Positions 35,641-46,187 of a DNA stretch of 64,000 nucleotides are shown in pieces. Source of the stretch: Phlyctochytrium arcticum (taxonomy: Eukaryota > Chytridiomycota > Chytridiomycetes > Chytridiales > Chytridiaceae); the NCBI GenBank assembly GCA_025602905.1, contig JAHLKI010000001.1, positions 2,294,001 to 2,358,000 of the forward strand, written 5' to 3'. Under the pieces are notes generated by a model that saw only the letters and a program-made list of their open reading frames with translations, was not told the DNA's origin and searched no databases. Both the position numbers and the translations under genes were made by a program. The stretch's first letter is position 1, and every line of letters starts with the position of its first letter.

Positions 35641-36057
35641 TCAAACAAACTCAATAGTCAACTGTCCAACAATCCCCTTGGTGAGTGCCGTTTGATAGGC
35701 CGCCAGGGTCATGTCCTTGCGTCGGCGCTGCCCATCCAACGCTTCGGCAATAATCTTGCCGCACGGTCCGCAGGCATAGACTTCGGACTCTGTGCAGAGC
35801 GCACAGTTGGGAGGACTTAGCCTGCGGATCGCCGTATACACCGCTTTGCGGTTGGAAAAGTACTTGCGGTCAGCAGACTCTTTTCTCCATTTCGCGCGGT
35901 GATGCCTCTTCATCAATCGCACTGAAGGCTTGCCATTGCGGCCCTCGTCAAACTCTTCCCAGACCTGCGTGCACATGTGTGGTGAGTTATGGGGTTCATG
36001 AATGTGCATTAACGGTTGCATGCATACCTGTGCGACGGTCTTCAGTTTGCGATCCAT
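35641..36057 (-). CDS. Small GCR1_C-domain DNA-binding protein
   Basis: Exons complement(35641..35964, 36028..36057) give 117 aa. Residues 1-55 match the fungal GCR1_C (glycolytic activator) domain: MDRKLKTVAQ, then VWEEFDEGRNGKPSV, AKWR and YFSNRKAVYTAIRRL. A CALCTESEVYACGPCG cysteine pair arrangement follows (two CxxC-like pairs that could bind a metal). Known GCR1_C proteins are larger, with the domain at the C-terminus; here it is nearly the whole protein. The start is the only in-frame ATG; upstream sequence in frame encodes His-rich runs but lacks an ATG, so a longer protein would need another exon. Confidence 0.65.
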   Translation of the reverse strand: MDRKLKTVAQVCMQPLMHIHEPHNSPHMCTQVWEEFDEGRNGKPSVRLMKRHHRAKWRKESADRKYFSNRKAVYTAIRRLSPPNCALCTESEVYACGPCGKIIAEALDGQRRRKDMTLAAYQTALTKGIVGQLTIEFV

Positions 36058-36609
36058 TTTCAACGCATCAATGGCGGGAATAGAGCATCTGTGGTGGTGG
36101 TGGAGGATGTGGTGGTGGTGGAGAACGACGTTGCAAGACTCAGGTTGGATACAGCCGATACGAGTTCCAGCATAGTTTTTTCTTGACGCGCCCGACTGTC
36201 CACGCCCCTCGTTAACATTCTTTGCCGCCAGCTTTCGATGTTTTGCGTGTTGGTGGTAGAGGATCTGGTAAGATAAAACGCCAGGGCGAGAGGAAGAATA
36301 AAAGTCCCGGTTGCTACCGGGCTCCGGTGGTAGACACCGGTGTTGAAAGGTCACTGCGCAGTCTTGGACTGCGCTGCGCTGCAAGGGCCCAGATCTGCTA
36401 TATATATACCCCCCTCAGAATCGGTCGGGGGAATGATGGCGAGTCTCAAGTTCGGGTCTATAACAGGATTAGCAGGGACGATGTTCCATTGGTAAAGTGT
36501 AACGTTGGAACAATGCGATGCCATGGTGCACAAAGGTCCAGGATTATATTTTTGCCGGCAATCAAGTTGTATATCAGATGTAATTCATACATTCCAATAC
36601 TAGACCAAA
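36058..36609. other. 5' region of the GCR1_C gene
   Basis: The minus strand stays open from 36057 up to 36384 in the GCR1_C frame, including CAC/ACC triplet runs (36091-36121), but without ATG. It is probably 5'UTR below the TATA box at 36399-36408. The rest, to the dispersed element, shows nothing. Confidence 0.4.
36399..36408 (-). promoter_or_regulatory. TATA box
   Basis: TATATATATA, about 340 bp upstream of the GCR1_C start codon and in the right orientation for it. The distance implies a long leader or a 5'UTR intron. Confidence 0.45.
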
Positions 36610-37055
36610 ATCCCATTTTTACATCCTGGACAATCGAGATGTGGTGCGGTTACACAGCGATACAAGGAAAGCGTGGGAAAATTCGAAAGTAGGCCGCGCG
36701 TGCTAAAATAAAATACCCCTGGCCTGCAAAATTCCGGAATTCCGCGGAATCAAGAAGAAGGAACACTTCTGGCAGCCAAGACTAATGGCAAAAATCAGAG
36801 AGCTGCTCTGATATACACCCATTGGAAAAGTATAAATATTTCATCCGTGGTTCCACACTACGCGGCATCGCAAAAGATCCCGTACGTTAGGTCGCACCCG
36901 GCGAACGAGCCGGACGTAAAGAAAAGCGGAGGGGGGAAAACGGAAGAGGGCCGGCTTTTATAGGGGGTTTGGGCCTTGTGGCGCGGGGTCAGGTCAGGCG
37001 GTTGGAAAAAAGTAAACAAAAAGCATCTTTCCGGAAGGGGAGTGATTGGCTGGAC
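36610..37055. repeat. Dispersed element, copy 2
   Basis: Counterpart of 5695-6140, same orientation. It has the same order of blocks: GCGTGGGAAAATTC (36671), TTCCGCGGAATCAAGAAGAA, TCAGAG/CTCTGA hairpin, TATAAATA (36831-36838), GATCCCGTACGTTAGGTCGC, minus-strand TATAAAAG (complement of 36955-36962) and GGTCAGGTCAGGCGG. It differs by small indels, for example an extra AAATA near 36708 and a missing TTTAAAT after 36846. Flanks outside the limits are unrelated to those of copy 1. Confidence 0.75.
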
Positions 37056-37708
37056 ATATAACGATTTGTCGAAAAGGGTATTCATTCGGGTATTCGTATG
37101 TGAGTGGCCTGCTCAAATTACAATTCAAATTAAGGCAGCATCCCATGAGCCTTGAATGACTTGATATATATCTCGGCAGCGTCCCGCACTGCCTGAATAT
37201 ACCCATTCCCGATTGGCGCGTATTTTGTAGGTTCTTGATGGGAAAGTTTTTAACTCGAGATTCTCAATCTCGCGTTGGGATTCCGAGTAGTTCCCACACG
37301 TCGGGTGTTGGTTGCTATAGCGAACAGTATTGGCATAGCCACTGGACGGGCAGACATGCCACGTTTCGGGGATTGAAAGTAACACCCGCCAAAATAGCCG
37401 TGCGTTTTTGCGTGATTCTCCGCTGATGCGACATCTCCATGGCCAAATGCCACCTTGACAATAACAATCCATACTTCTTTTGTATTTCATCCAAGATCCT
37501 TCATGGTCGCTTTTTGCCAACCACTGGACAGATCGCGAAGGATGGCGGGCCTGTGTTAGCCTGAGAAATTGAGGGTGAAGATCAGCCCGACCTCTAATGC
37601 AAAAGAACGTCTACCAAAAGGTAAATGCCGCGTGTTTAGGGAAGTGTTTTCCCAAAAGAAAATACACACACTCTATGATACAGTTATAAGCAAAAATGTC
37701 AAAAATCA
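37056..37708. other. Intergenic spacer
   Basis: 653 bp between dispersed element copy 2 and the androglobin stop codon. No gene, RNA or repeat recognised. Confidence 0.4.
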
Positions 37709-40700
37709 CTATCGTTTGGCCGCGACCCGTTTCTTCAGCTTGTCCTTTTCTGCCGTGAGTGCAGCTGCCGCCTCAGCCTCTGCTCCCATCTCGGCAGCGA
37801 GTGCCGAATCACGCGCAGCCGCTTCAATGGCTGCACGGACTTTGGCCTGGGCTTCCTCAATCTCTTTTATGACTTTTTGGCGGTAGGCCTCTCTTCGTCC
37901 CATGTCGAGCTCCCGGTACGTGTCCACCAACTTGACCTTTTCGTCCAACTTGTCGATATACAATTGCCGTTCTTGCGCCCGGCGCTCTTTATCTTCTGCC
38001 CGCGCCTTATTCAGAGCTTCCTGGTATTTCTCGTGCTCCTGCAAGGCCTCTTGCCGTTCCGCTTTGATGGCTGCGCGTTCCTCGCCACTCAACACCCGTG
38101 GTTTGGAGGTAACGCGGCTGGATGTGGCGGATACGGCGCGGGAGGGAGCAGCCGAGGATTTTCGCGTCGTGGATGCACCACTCGACGAAGGCCGACTGGA
38201 TGATAACTGATTACTGGATGGATGGCCGTGACTCATGGTTTGTGACGCAGAAATAGGTTGATGGGACAATGGGCTGGCGGTATGACCTCCAGAAGGAGGA
38301 GGATTGCGAGCTGATTGTGGCGATCCAGGCGGTAGGGACGTGGCTATAGATTGAACACTACTGGAATTGTTGGCGAGCCCCCCGCCGCCATTCTCGCCCT
38401 CACCTTCTGGCCGCAAAATGCTACTATGTGAGTCGCGCGTGCTCTCAAGCTGCCGGGCCAGTCGAGCGGCAGCCATGGTCCCATGGATGGTCCATGGTTT
38501 GTACGGAACGTCTTTGCCCCCAATCCCAGTAATCACAATCGGACGAATGACTCCGCTCTCTACCTGCCGCAAATACAACTCGCGGGACTCTCGGCCTCGA
38601 GCCGCCCGGCCGGGCTGCGCCGTCTCCCACGCATCCTTGAAGGCCCGGTACCGATCCTCCTTTTCCGTATCGCGGGCAACGACCAGTGATGCCGTGTCGG
38701 TCGACACGATCCGCAGCTTCCAGGACGGCTCGTTCCCCGTCGGAGCCGGCCGCTCTTCCGTTGCAGTGGCGTAGGCAGTATTACTCACACTGATTCCGGG
38801 CGCTGTTCCTCCCGACACGGTCGCGGATCGCTTTTTTTTGGCAGATGCCGAGGCTGGCGGTGCTGCCTTGACACCGCGCGAGGCAGGACGGTTGCTTTCG
38901 CTGCCAATGGCCACAGGTTGGGGAGGGAGTAGGCCCACCAATTTGGCCAGATCAATATTCTCGACACTCCCTTGTATAATATACTTGTGTTTTGGCTGGA
39001 TGTAATCTGTGAGTCTTTCTTTCAGTGGCACAAAGAGTTTCAAGAAAGGCATACCAGAGGCGCAACATCAACCGCCGGCGACGCCAGACTCGTCACGTCC
39101 TTCACCGCCGACGACTCCCGCGGCTCCTTGGCCGCCTCTTTACTACTCTTCTTATCCGCCTTCTCACCCCCCCTTTCCGGTTTCGTGCTGCTGCTGACTA
39201 CCGGAACCACCGGATCTTCCGTCTGCAACAGATTTATGGCATGAAGGGTGGCTACGCCTTTCCCCCGAGTGGACCGGACTTCTTGCCCGTTATCAAAGAT
39301 TTGGATGCGTAGCCATACGGACGGAAACGAAAAAGTTAGTTGCAGGGACGCGCAGTTGATGGGCGCATCTTTGACTTTGACCACGTAGCTATCATCCATT
39401 ATTAGCAGACTGTAGCAAAAAAAAAGCTTGTGACTTTCCGTAAAAACCTTACCGGAAGAGAATGTTGTGCTTGTTGGGGGTAAAAATGTCGTCAAAGTCT
39501 TGGACAGTCGGTTTTGTCCACATATCCAGCGGCTTTTCGGGGGAAAATACGGGGGTGGGTTCAGAAATCACCCGTAATTTCCATTTTCCGCCTGGCCGTG
39601 CTAATAGCGTTCGACAGTCGGCTACCAGCGTGTACCCTGACTAGTGGTTTTTGGAGCGTGAGAAAAAGTCGAATAGTCATATCTGAGAATGTACAATACC
39701 TTGTTGGGTTGAAACATCAAGGGCCGAACACGGTAGCAGTAGGACGGCATTTCTTCATTCGTGTCATTATCAAACACTCGAAGGCAGGTGAGTTGCTGGA
39801 TATACTCTGGAACGTAGATACTAGCCGAGACAAACACGGGTGCGGGAAAGTGCAAGATATTTCTGCACCAGGTTAATTTAACTTTCTCACATTCCAGTCT
39901 CATAATAACTTACTTGACGAGAACAAACCAGGAGTTGGCCTGTTGAGCCGCAAAGCCTTCGTCAAAATCCCGGACATGAACACCTTCCATCCGCTCCGTC
40001 AGGTACTTTGCCTCATCTTCCAGAGCAAATTCCGAGCGCCCCCAGACCGAAAAACCATATGATGTCGGGCAATTGATGATAAACCGGTAAGCTTGCCGAC
40101 CCGCTGGGATATGCAAGTAGGAACCCAAGGCAGCATTGGTCGCCATGCGAAGCACGCCGCGGCGGTCACCCGACGCCTTCCAGTCATATTCTTCGACAAT
40201 GATCGAGGAGACTTGCATGCTGGATTCGTTTTTGACGCGGCCGTAGGTGGAGAGGAAGAGGATGACGGAGAGATCTTGTGATACATCCGGGAGGTCTGTT
40301 TCTCGCGTTCCGAAATGAGACACTGATAGGTAAGAGAAATGTGAGTGATCTTACATAGGACTTGAGGAATTCGGAGGTTTTCTCCCGCTTTGGCAGGATC
40401 GGGAATGTTGTGAATGGTTTTTACAAACTTGAAGCCACCTTGTCCATGGTAGACGGTGACATACCTATTCGTCACATGTGAATTGACGGAGAGGATCAAG
40501 AGGGAGATGATGACATTACCGGAACGCGCGACAAAACTCTGAATAGGACATCCAGCAATCCGTCGACTCCGAATTCGTGTCCGGCTCTTCAACTACCTTG
40601 CTGGCACCCTTCAGTTCAGGCTTCCGCGTTCGTACACTGGGAAACAATCAATTAATTATCAATTGATGCCGCAGAGTATGGTGAAAGAAATAACGTACCC

Positions 40701-42581
40701 GCACGTGTAGTAACATCGCAGACGAATCAGCTTTTGGGTGTTAGTGAGGTCGATACTGGACAGGTCTTTTGGCTGATTCCCCAGTGGCATGACAGATTCC
40801 CGAGTGTCAATGATGCGGAAATAGGAGGAAACTGTATTTAGATCCAGTTTCTCTGGTGCCTCCTGTGAATAGATTTCAGTTCAAGAATACTAGGAGATTT
40901 TCCGGACGCACAGACCTCCCCCTCTCGCCAGGCAAACATAACCACGTACGGACTGCTTTTTCCGCCCCCACCACCAGCAGCGGCGGCGCCACCTGTCCCA
41001 ACCCGAGCTCCACTAGCCGAAGGCATATTCGACCGATCTGCTTGTGCCGTAGTTGTGGTTGCAGCTGAGGTCCGGTCCTTGCCAGCGCCGGCAGCCACGG
41101 GTTGGGTGATACTTCCTCCCCGCGAAGGCTGCACACCCGCGGCCGTGGGTGGCGGGCCTTGTGTTGCTTGAAAGATTTTGATGTTAAAGCCGTTAATTGC
41201 CCTCCAGAGACTTTTGACGGGTCGCTCTGATACTACAATCTTCTCGGGGAGCCAGCCCTTTATGGTGTGAAACACGTCAAAGTCGCCAAATTCGCAAGCG
41301 GATTCCACATCTTTATAGCTTTATCCCAAAGGAAAATGTTACTGTTAAAAAATGTGAAATAAACAAGTGGTTTTTCTAAAAATTGTACCTGAGACTCACA
41401 ATCTTCAAGAGAGCCTTGGTGAGAAGCATGGGCCATATTTCTTGAACCAGAGGACTGCACACAACCAGTGGCCGTCCCTCCGTATCCACAGGGATTCGAT
41501 CATCCACCGTAATCTTGCGCCATGCACCGAGCCAGAAGAGCTTGACCACGTACTTTCCCGAAACATTGTAGGTGGGCAGGCCGTCTTTTGCCTTGGGATA
41601 GATTTGATCCCATGGGGTAAATTCATCCGGCATGCTCGGCTGTCCGGGAGCACTGGTGCCCGAAGCCTTGGCCACTTTGGTTTGATCGTATAGGAAGTGG
41701 AGGGTGGAGAGAATAGTACGCATGAGATCCGAGTGGAGAAGGTGTCGATTGGCTTGGAACAGCTTAGATGTCCCAGCTAGTGCTTCCTGATCAGAAACCT
41801 CATCGTCGATTTTGCTGGGGGCTACCGGGCCATCATTGCCGTCAACAGCAGATTCCTCCGCGATGGTTGTGTGTGGTGTGTGAGGAGAGCTGGGGGGTTG
41901 GCCAAGCGCGAGCCCGGTAGTTGGGGTCGCCATCCCAGACACGGCTCCGGAAGGGACGCCAGCTGAGGCAAATGTCATGGCAGCCCCGCCTGCTCCTTCT
42001 TCGCCACCATCACCGCCCGCCCCACGAGTCCCGTCATCATCAGCGTGCTCGCCGTGCTCGGCTACCTCAGGTAATGCCTCTGGTAAGTTGCCCCCTGCGT
42101 TGAATGTTGTCGTGTCGGCATTGGACGCTTTGGAGTAGCTTCTGGACAGAACCGGGGTCGACGCTGCTATTGTGCCAAAGCCAATTGACCCTGTACTGGA
42201 GGGAGCCGTACTGTGGAAAAGCTCATCCTCCAAGGGCAACGATTGTATACATATCGGAGACTGCCCCTCGGGCGATAGATCCACTGGTCGCTTGTATCCT
42301 TCTACCAATCCTCGCAATGACCTCGGCAACCACGTATATCCTTCTGGATCCTCAAACACATGCTTCACTGCCCACTTTTCAGCAGCGACCTCGGCATCCG
42401 ACCATTCTGGCCATATCACCACCGGGGCATCCTGCGCTTCATCGTTCCCACCGGAACCGGCACCCGTCCCTAGCGGATTCCCCGAGTTTACTTGCTGTCC
42501 ACTGCCTGAGGGCGTTCGTTTTTTTGGGTTCCCAGATTTTGCCGCGAGTCGATCTTTGGAGCTAGACCCGGCCTTTTTCAT
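37709..42581 (-). CDS. ADGB: Androglobin-family protein lacking the globin domain
   Basis: Ten exons: complement(37709..38995, 39055..39409, 39453..39640, 39700..39862, 39914..40322, 40355..40464, 40520..40636, 40699..40862, 40916..41318, 41389..42581), 1462 aa. The N-terminus has the androglobin start block (IWPEWSDAEVAAEKW) and calpain-like region (GKYVVKLFWLGAWRKITVDD, WPMLLTKAL, FGDFDVFHTIKGWLPE). Middle parts with C2-like or calpain-associated character follow (SWFVLVKNILHFPAP, CLRVFDNDTNEEMPSY, SGYTLVADCR). The C-terminal part has KHKYIIQGSVENID, SWKLRIVSTDTASL, FKDAWETAQPGRA and a ~130-residue Ala/Glu/Lys coiled coil. In animals the permuted globin with its IQ motif sits before the NSWF block; here only about 55 residues separate the preceding beta-rich region from that block. 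The gene is ~200 aa shorter than animal ADGB. ADGB is a ciliogenesis/sperm-flagellum protein. Confidence 0.88.
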
Positions 42582-42705
42582 TTTGACTTCACCTCGTTAT
42601 TTACTTCCAGTCGCTTGACGATCCAAACGCGAGCGGAAATTCAAGGCTTACGCGTTGCGCGCCACGCACGTGTCAGAGAGCAAATGCTCAAAAAAGAAAT
42701 GGAAG

Positions 42706-42777
42706 CTCCCAGACTGGGAATCGAACCCAGGTCTTCCCCGTGACAGGGGGAGATACTAGCCACTATACTATCTGGGA
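42706..42777 (-). tRNA. tRNA-Asp (GTC)
   Basis: A 72-nt intronless tRNA read on the minus strand. The acceptor stem pairs TCCCAGA (5' end at 42777) with TCTGGGA (42713-42707), with a G discriminator. The D arm contains TAGTGGCTAGTA, the anticodon loop CTGTCAC closes on a CCCC/GGGG stem with anticodon GTC (Asp), and the T arm contains GGGTTCGATTCCC (B box). It lies 124 bp upstream of the androglobin start and next to an LTR-like stretch. Confidence 0.95.
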
Positions 42778-42779
42778 TT

Positions 42780-43115
42780 TGTTAGATGACAGTCGTCGTT
42801 CTTCTTAGATGCAAGCAAACTTGCCAAGATCTGAAAATTGTAGGTCCCGAGTCTTCGTCTGACAGTCTGCCACCGTCGTCACCGTTTACCACCATAGATG
42901 CCTTATTAGTTAGTTATCTCTTATCCATGTAGTACTATCAGTTGTCTTAGTTAGTCCTGCATCATCTTGCCATCATATTGTATCATGACCGCAGAGGTCG
43001 AACCTCATACATTTATCAATATAAAAAGAGGCATCCTGAGGTTCCCCCTCGAAGGTTATCCTCAATCATCACAAGCTTCCTCATACCAACTTGTCTCTAC
43101 CAGTGACCTTTCTTA
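42780..43115. mobile_element. Possible solo LTR beside the tRNA gene
   Basis: A 336-bp non-coding stretch starts TGTTAGATG directly upstream of the tRNA-Asp and is flanked by the 5-bp direct repeat GGATT (42775-42779 and 43116-43120). It contains ATATAAAAAGAGG (near 43020) like an LTR promoter. Length, tRNA-upstream position and repeat fit a Ty1/copia-like solo LTR, but the right end (CTTTCTTA) lacks the usual CA, so the call is tentative. The rest of the spacer to 43387 shows nothing. Confidence 0.3.
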
Positions 43116-43387
43116 GGATTGATGATTTGCCCCTCCAAATGTAAGATATAACCTTAACTTTGATTGTTGAATAATGCGTATGTTATAAGAGTGAAAGGAG
43201 GGTCCAAAGGACCGACGCGTCAAAGGTATTGGTACGTAAGCCGATCGGGCAACCCCCGCCAAAGAAGGCGTATAGAGGAAACAAACGGCCAAGCTAAATA
43301 AACGAGACAGGCGAATTGAGCATCACCGTCTTCTATCGCAAAAGAACATCCACGAAGCGAAAACCCAGAAACCACCGGCTTACCATC

Positions 43388-45617
43388 ATGAGTGATCATG
43401 CCCCGCATCCCCACCGCGCCAGTTTTTCCACCGCACGCTTTGGAGGAAGCCATGACTCAAACTTAAACCAAGGTCATTCGTCGTCTTTGCATCACACGCC
43501 ACGTTCCTCCAACTCGACGCTGCACTCTCTATCACAAACTCCCAACATCTGGTTCTCCGCGCCCGATTTGCGGCTAGCCCGAGCAGCAGAAGTCGAAAGT
43601 GTAGAGCCGGAAAGTCAAGCTCAACAAAGAGCACGGGCAAAGTTTTTCGACGAGCAAACGAGCACGGATGTAAGGAGATGGTGGTACCCGCTGGTATTGG
43701 CTGAAGATTTGGAAACGAAGAAGGTTCTGGGGACGTCTCTGTTGGTAGGGAAAGCACGCGAAACATGTGCATTCAAAAGAAAGATTCTAATGGTGCTACC
43801 GTCCTAGGGTGACCATTTGGTCTTATGGCGGGATGCAGAAGGAACACCAGTGGTACGCTTCGAAAGTCCCATCAAAAGTCTGAGTGTCTCCTGATTTGAC
43901 CCGATTTGTTTCTAGTGTTTGGAAGACAAGTGCGCTCACCGTAGTGCTCCGCTTTCCCTTGGTCGTATCACCGAAGACGGAGAATTGGAATGCGCTTACG
44001 ATGGTTGGCGTTACGACTCAGAGGGTGCTGTAACCCACATTCCAGCTCTACTGCCAGATCGCGAGATCCCAACAAACGCATGTGCCCGACGATACCCTAC
44101 GGTGGAGCGAGATGGTCTGATATGGGTCTGGCCCGGGGACCCCACCCTTCCGGCATACGATATTCACGCTCGCCTTCCCCCAATTCTGTCGCCTGGCGCC
44201 AATTCGTCCCATTCCTCCACGCATCCCATCAAACAAGCCACTGTTGCTCGCAGCTCGGATGAAAGCGACGATGACACCGACACAGAAGGCGTAAACGAGG
44301 CGACAATGCTTAACAGCGTTGCAGGACAGTATTTGGGCGACAGCGAAAGGGAAAAGTGGGGCAAAGTATTTACAGGAGTGGTTGACGTAGATATAGATCA
44401 AACTGTGTTACTGGAGTGCTTCTTGGATTACGCACATGTAAGAACCCAGCAACAGCGCGGCATTGTTTGGTTATTGACGCGTGATATAGGTTCCATATAC
44501 CCAACAATCCACGCTCCCTATGCAACCGCCTGCTGTCAAACCTACTCCGGTGCAGGTTGATATAAGTTTTGGGACAGAGACACCATCCGTCATTGCAAAA
44601 GTAAATCGCTTTGAAGCTGGCGAAGGTCCTATCGAAGTCAAATTTATCCCTCCGTGTCATGTGGGTTTTGGTCACGACAATCGATGCGTTTCGTGCCGAC
44701 ACTAATCAGCTTTCTAGGTACAAATATCGCATTCGTATGAAGGAAAACAGTTCCAACAAACCTTTCACTGTGTTCCTTTGCGGCAAGGTTATACCCGGAT
44801 CATCTATCGGCATGCGCGCAACTACTGGGCTTGGTTAGACTGGATACCTTTTGTTGGAGGGTTATATCACGCCGCCTGGCTCCGGAAGGTTGGTGGAGAC
44901 TACGCGGTTCTAAAAGGCATTCAGGATCGGTTGCGAGATGGAGCTAAACCTTGGTACGACAAAGATTGATCTTTTTCCGCGTTGAAACGAAATTCATGTT
45001 TATTCTTTTTTAGGAACGCGCCAATCCAGTCAGACCTGCTCCCGCGGTACTACCGCGAGTGGTTTAAACGCTGCATGCAAAAGCCAAACGCGTTCTTTTC
45101 TACCTATGGTCCTCCCTCTACAACATCTCTCTTCCCCCAATCACAGGCTCATCATGGGCATCATCCTTCCCCATTACATCCCTCCCATCCTCTTCACCCA
45201 AACAACCAGCCTTCGCCAACGATTGCAAATGCTACCGTCCCCGGAATCGTTCCTCCACCCACCTCCATTCTTTCGGCCTTTCATGCCCCAGCAATCAACA
45301 ATAGCAGCTTAAATCCCTATGGACCAGCCTCATCTTACGCGACAAGTCTTTACCCAAGTCTGTCGCAATATGCTACGATGCACCCATCTACTATCCGAGC
45401 CAGTCAGCCACGTTCAACACATGCGTATAGTCTGGCTCATATTCAGCATCCGGCGCCATCTCAACTGGGTATAATCCAAGCAGCGAGTGCGGCAGCTGCA
45501 ACGGCAGCAGTGACGGCCACGGGCGGCACCAGTCGGCGGGGTAGTATTGCCAACCTTGTTGGAGTGGGGGGCGTAGGAGGCGGTCATGATGGTGCCCGGC
45601 GAGGAAGCATGATGTAG
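43388..45617 (+). CDS. Rieske oxygenase-like protein (PaO/CAO type) with altered metal ligands
   Basis: Six exons (43388..43744, 43808..43852, 43916..44437, 44490..44660, 44718..44953, 45014..45617) give 644 aa. The core resembles pheophorbide a oxygenase-type Rieske monooxygenases: WWYPLVLAEDL, GDHLVLWRDAEG, a Rieske-like CLEDKCAHRSAPLSLGRI with ECAYDGWRYDSEG, and a C-terminal part FHCVPLRQGYTRIIYRHARN. The first ligand pair C140-x-H142 is intact; the second is C160-x2-D163, not C-x2-H. The mononuclear-iron motif is D305, H308, Q313 (LDYAHVPYTQ), with Gln where the second His is expected. Both changes are one nucleotide from His. The last ~190 residues are Ser/His/Pro-rich and end with a Gly/Arg tail. 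There is no plastid context, so a chlorophyll substrate is not expected. Confidence 0.8.
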
Positions 45618-46187
45618 GTTTCTTGCTGAGTCTTGTGTTTGCTGACGAAGGAGAGTTAAACTTTGCGAATATTCTGTAGTGTTATGCCGCCGGTTTCAGT
45701 TCCACCAACGGGTTCTGCTTTGGGTCGTGCATCGGTCGCCTGAAGCCCTTCCAGTAATGCACGGCATCCGGCAGAAGGCATCCTTTAATCTGGATCAACC
45801 GCTTTGACTGTGTACTACGGATTGGGTTCTTTTTTGGTGCTGGGACTTATTTGTTGTATTGAACATATTACTGTGTTTTGGTCAAATTTATTTCCATTTG
45901 GAAAATTTCAACGTAATTTGGCAGCATAATGGGAGGTACAGATTATTTCCAGGACAGTGTGATCAAAGAACCAACATGCGAAATGGAACAGGAACAGAAG
46001 GATGACAGGAACAGAAAGATGACGGTGGCTTACCCCATTGCTGCTATGTACAGTGCTTGATAATCAACTTATGGGAGTGGGTATGTGAGAGACGATGCGA
46101 ACATGATGGAGACGGTGGGTGACGAGATCATAAATATGGGGGTTATGAACTTGGATTGCGCGGATAACTCCACGATGACGGCGATGC
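45618..46187. other. Convergent intergenic spacer
   Basis: 570 bp between two 3' ends. It includes a short tandem repeat (GGAACAGAAGGATGACA then GGAACAGAAAGATGAC, about 45991-46023). No gene or RNA is supported. Confidence 0.4.

Noticed and set aside
36061..36125. His-rich coding extension of the GCR1_C gene
   Set aside because: The CAC/ACC triplet run is open in frame but there is no upstream ATG; most likely 5'UTR.
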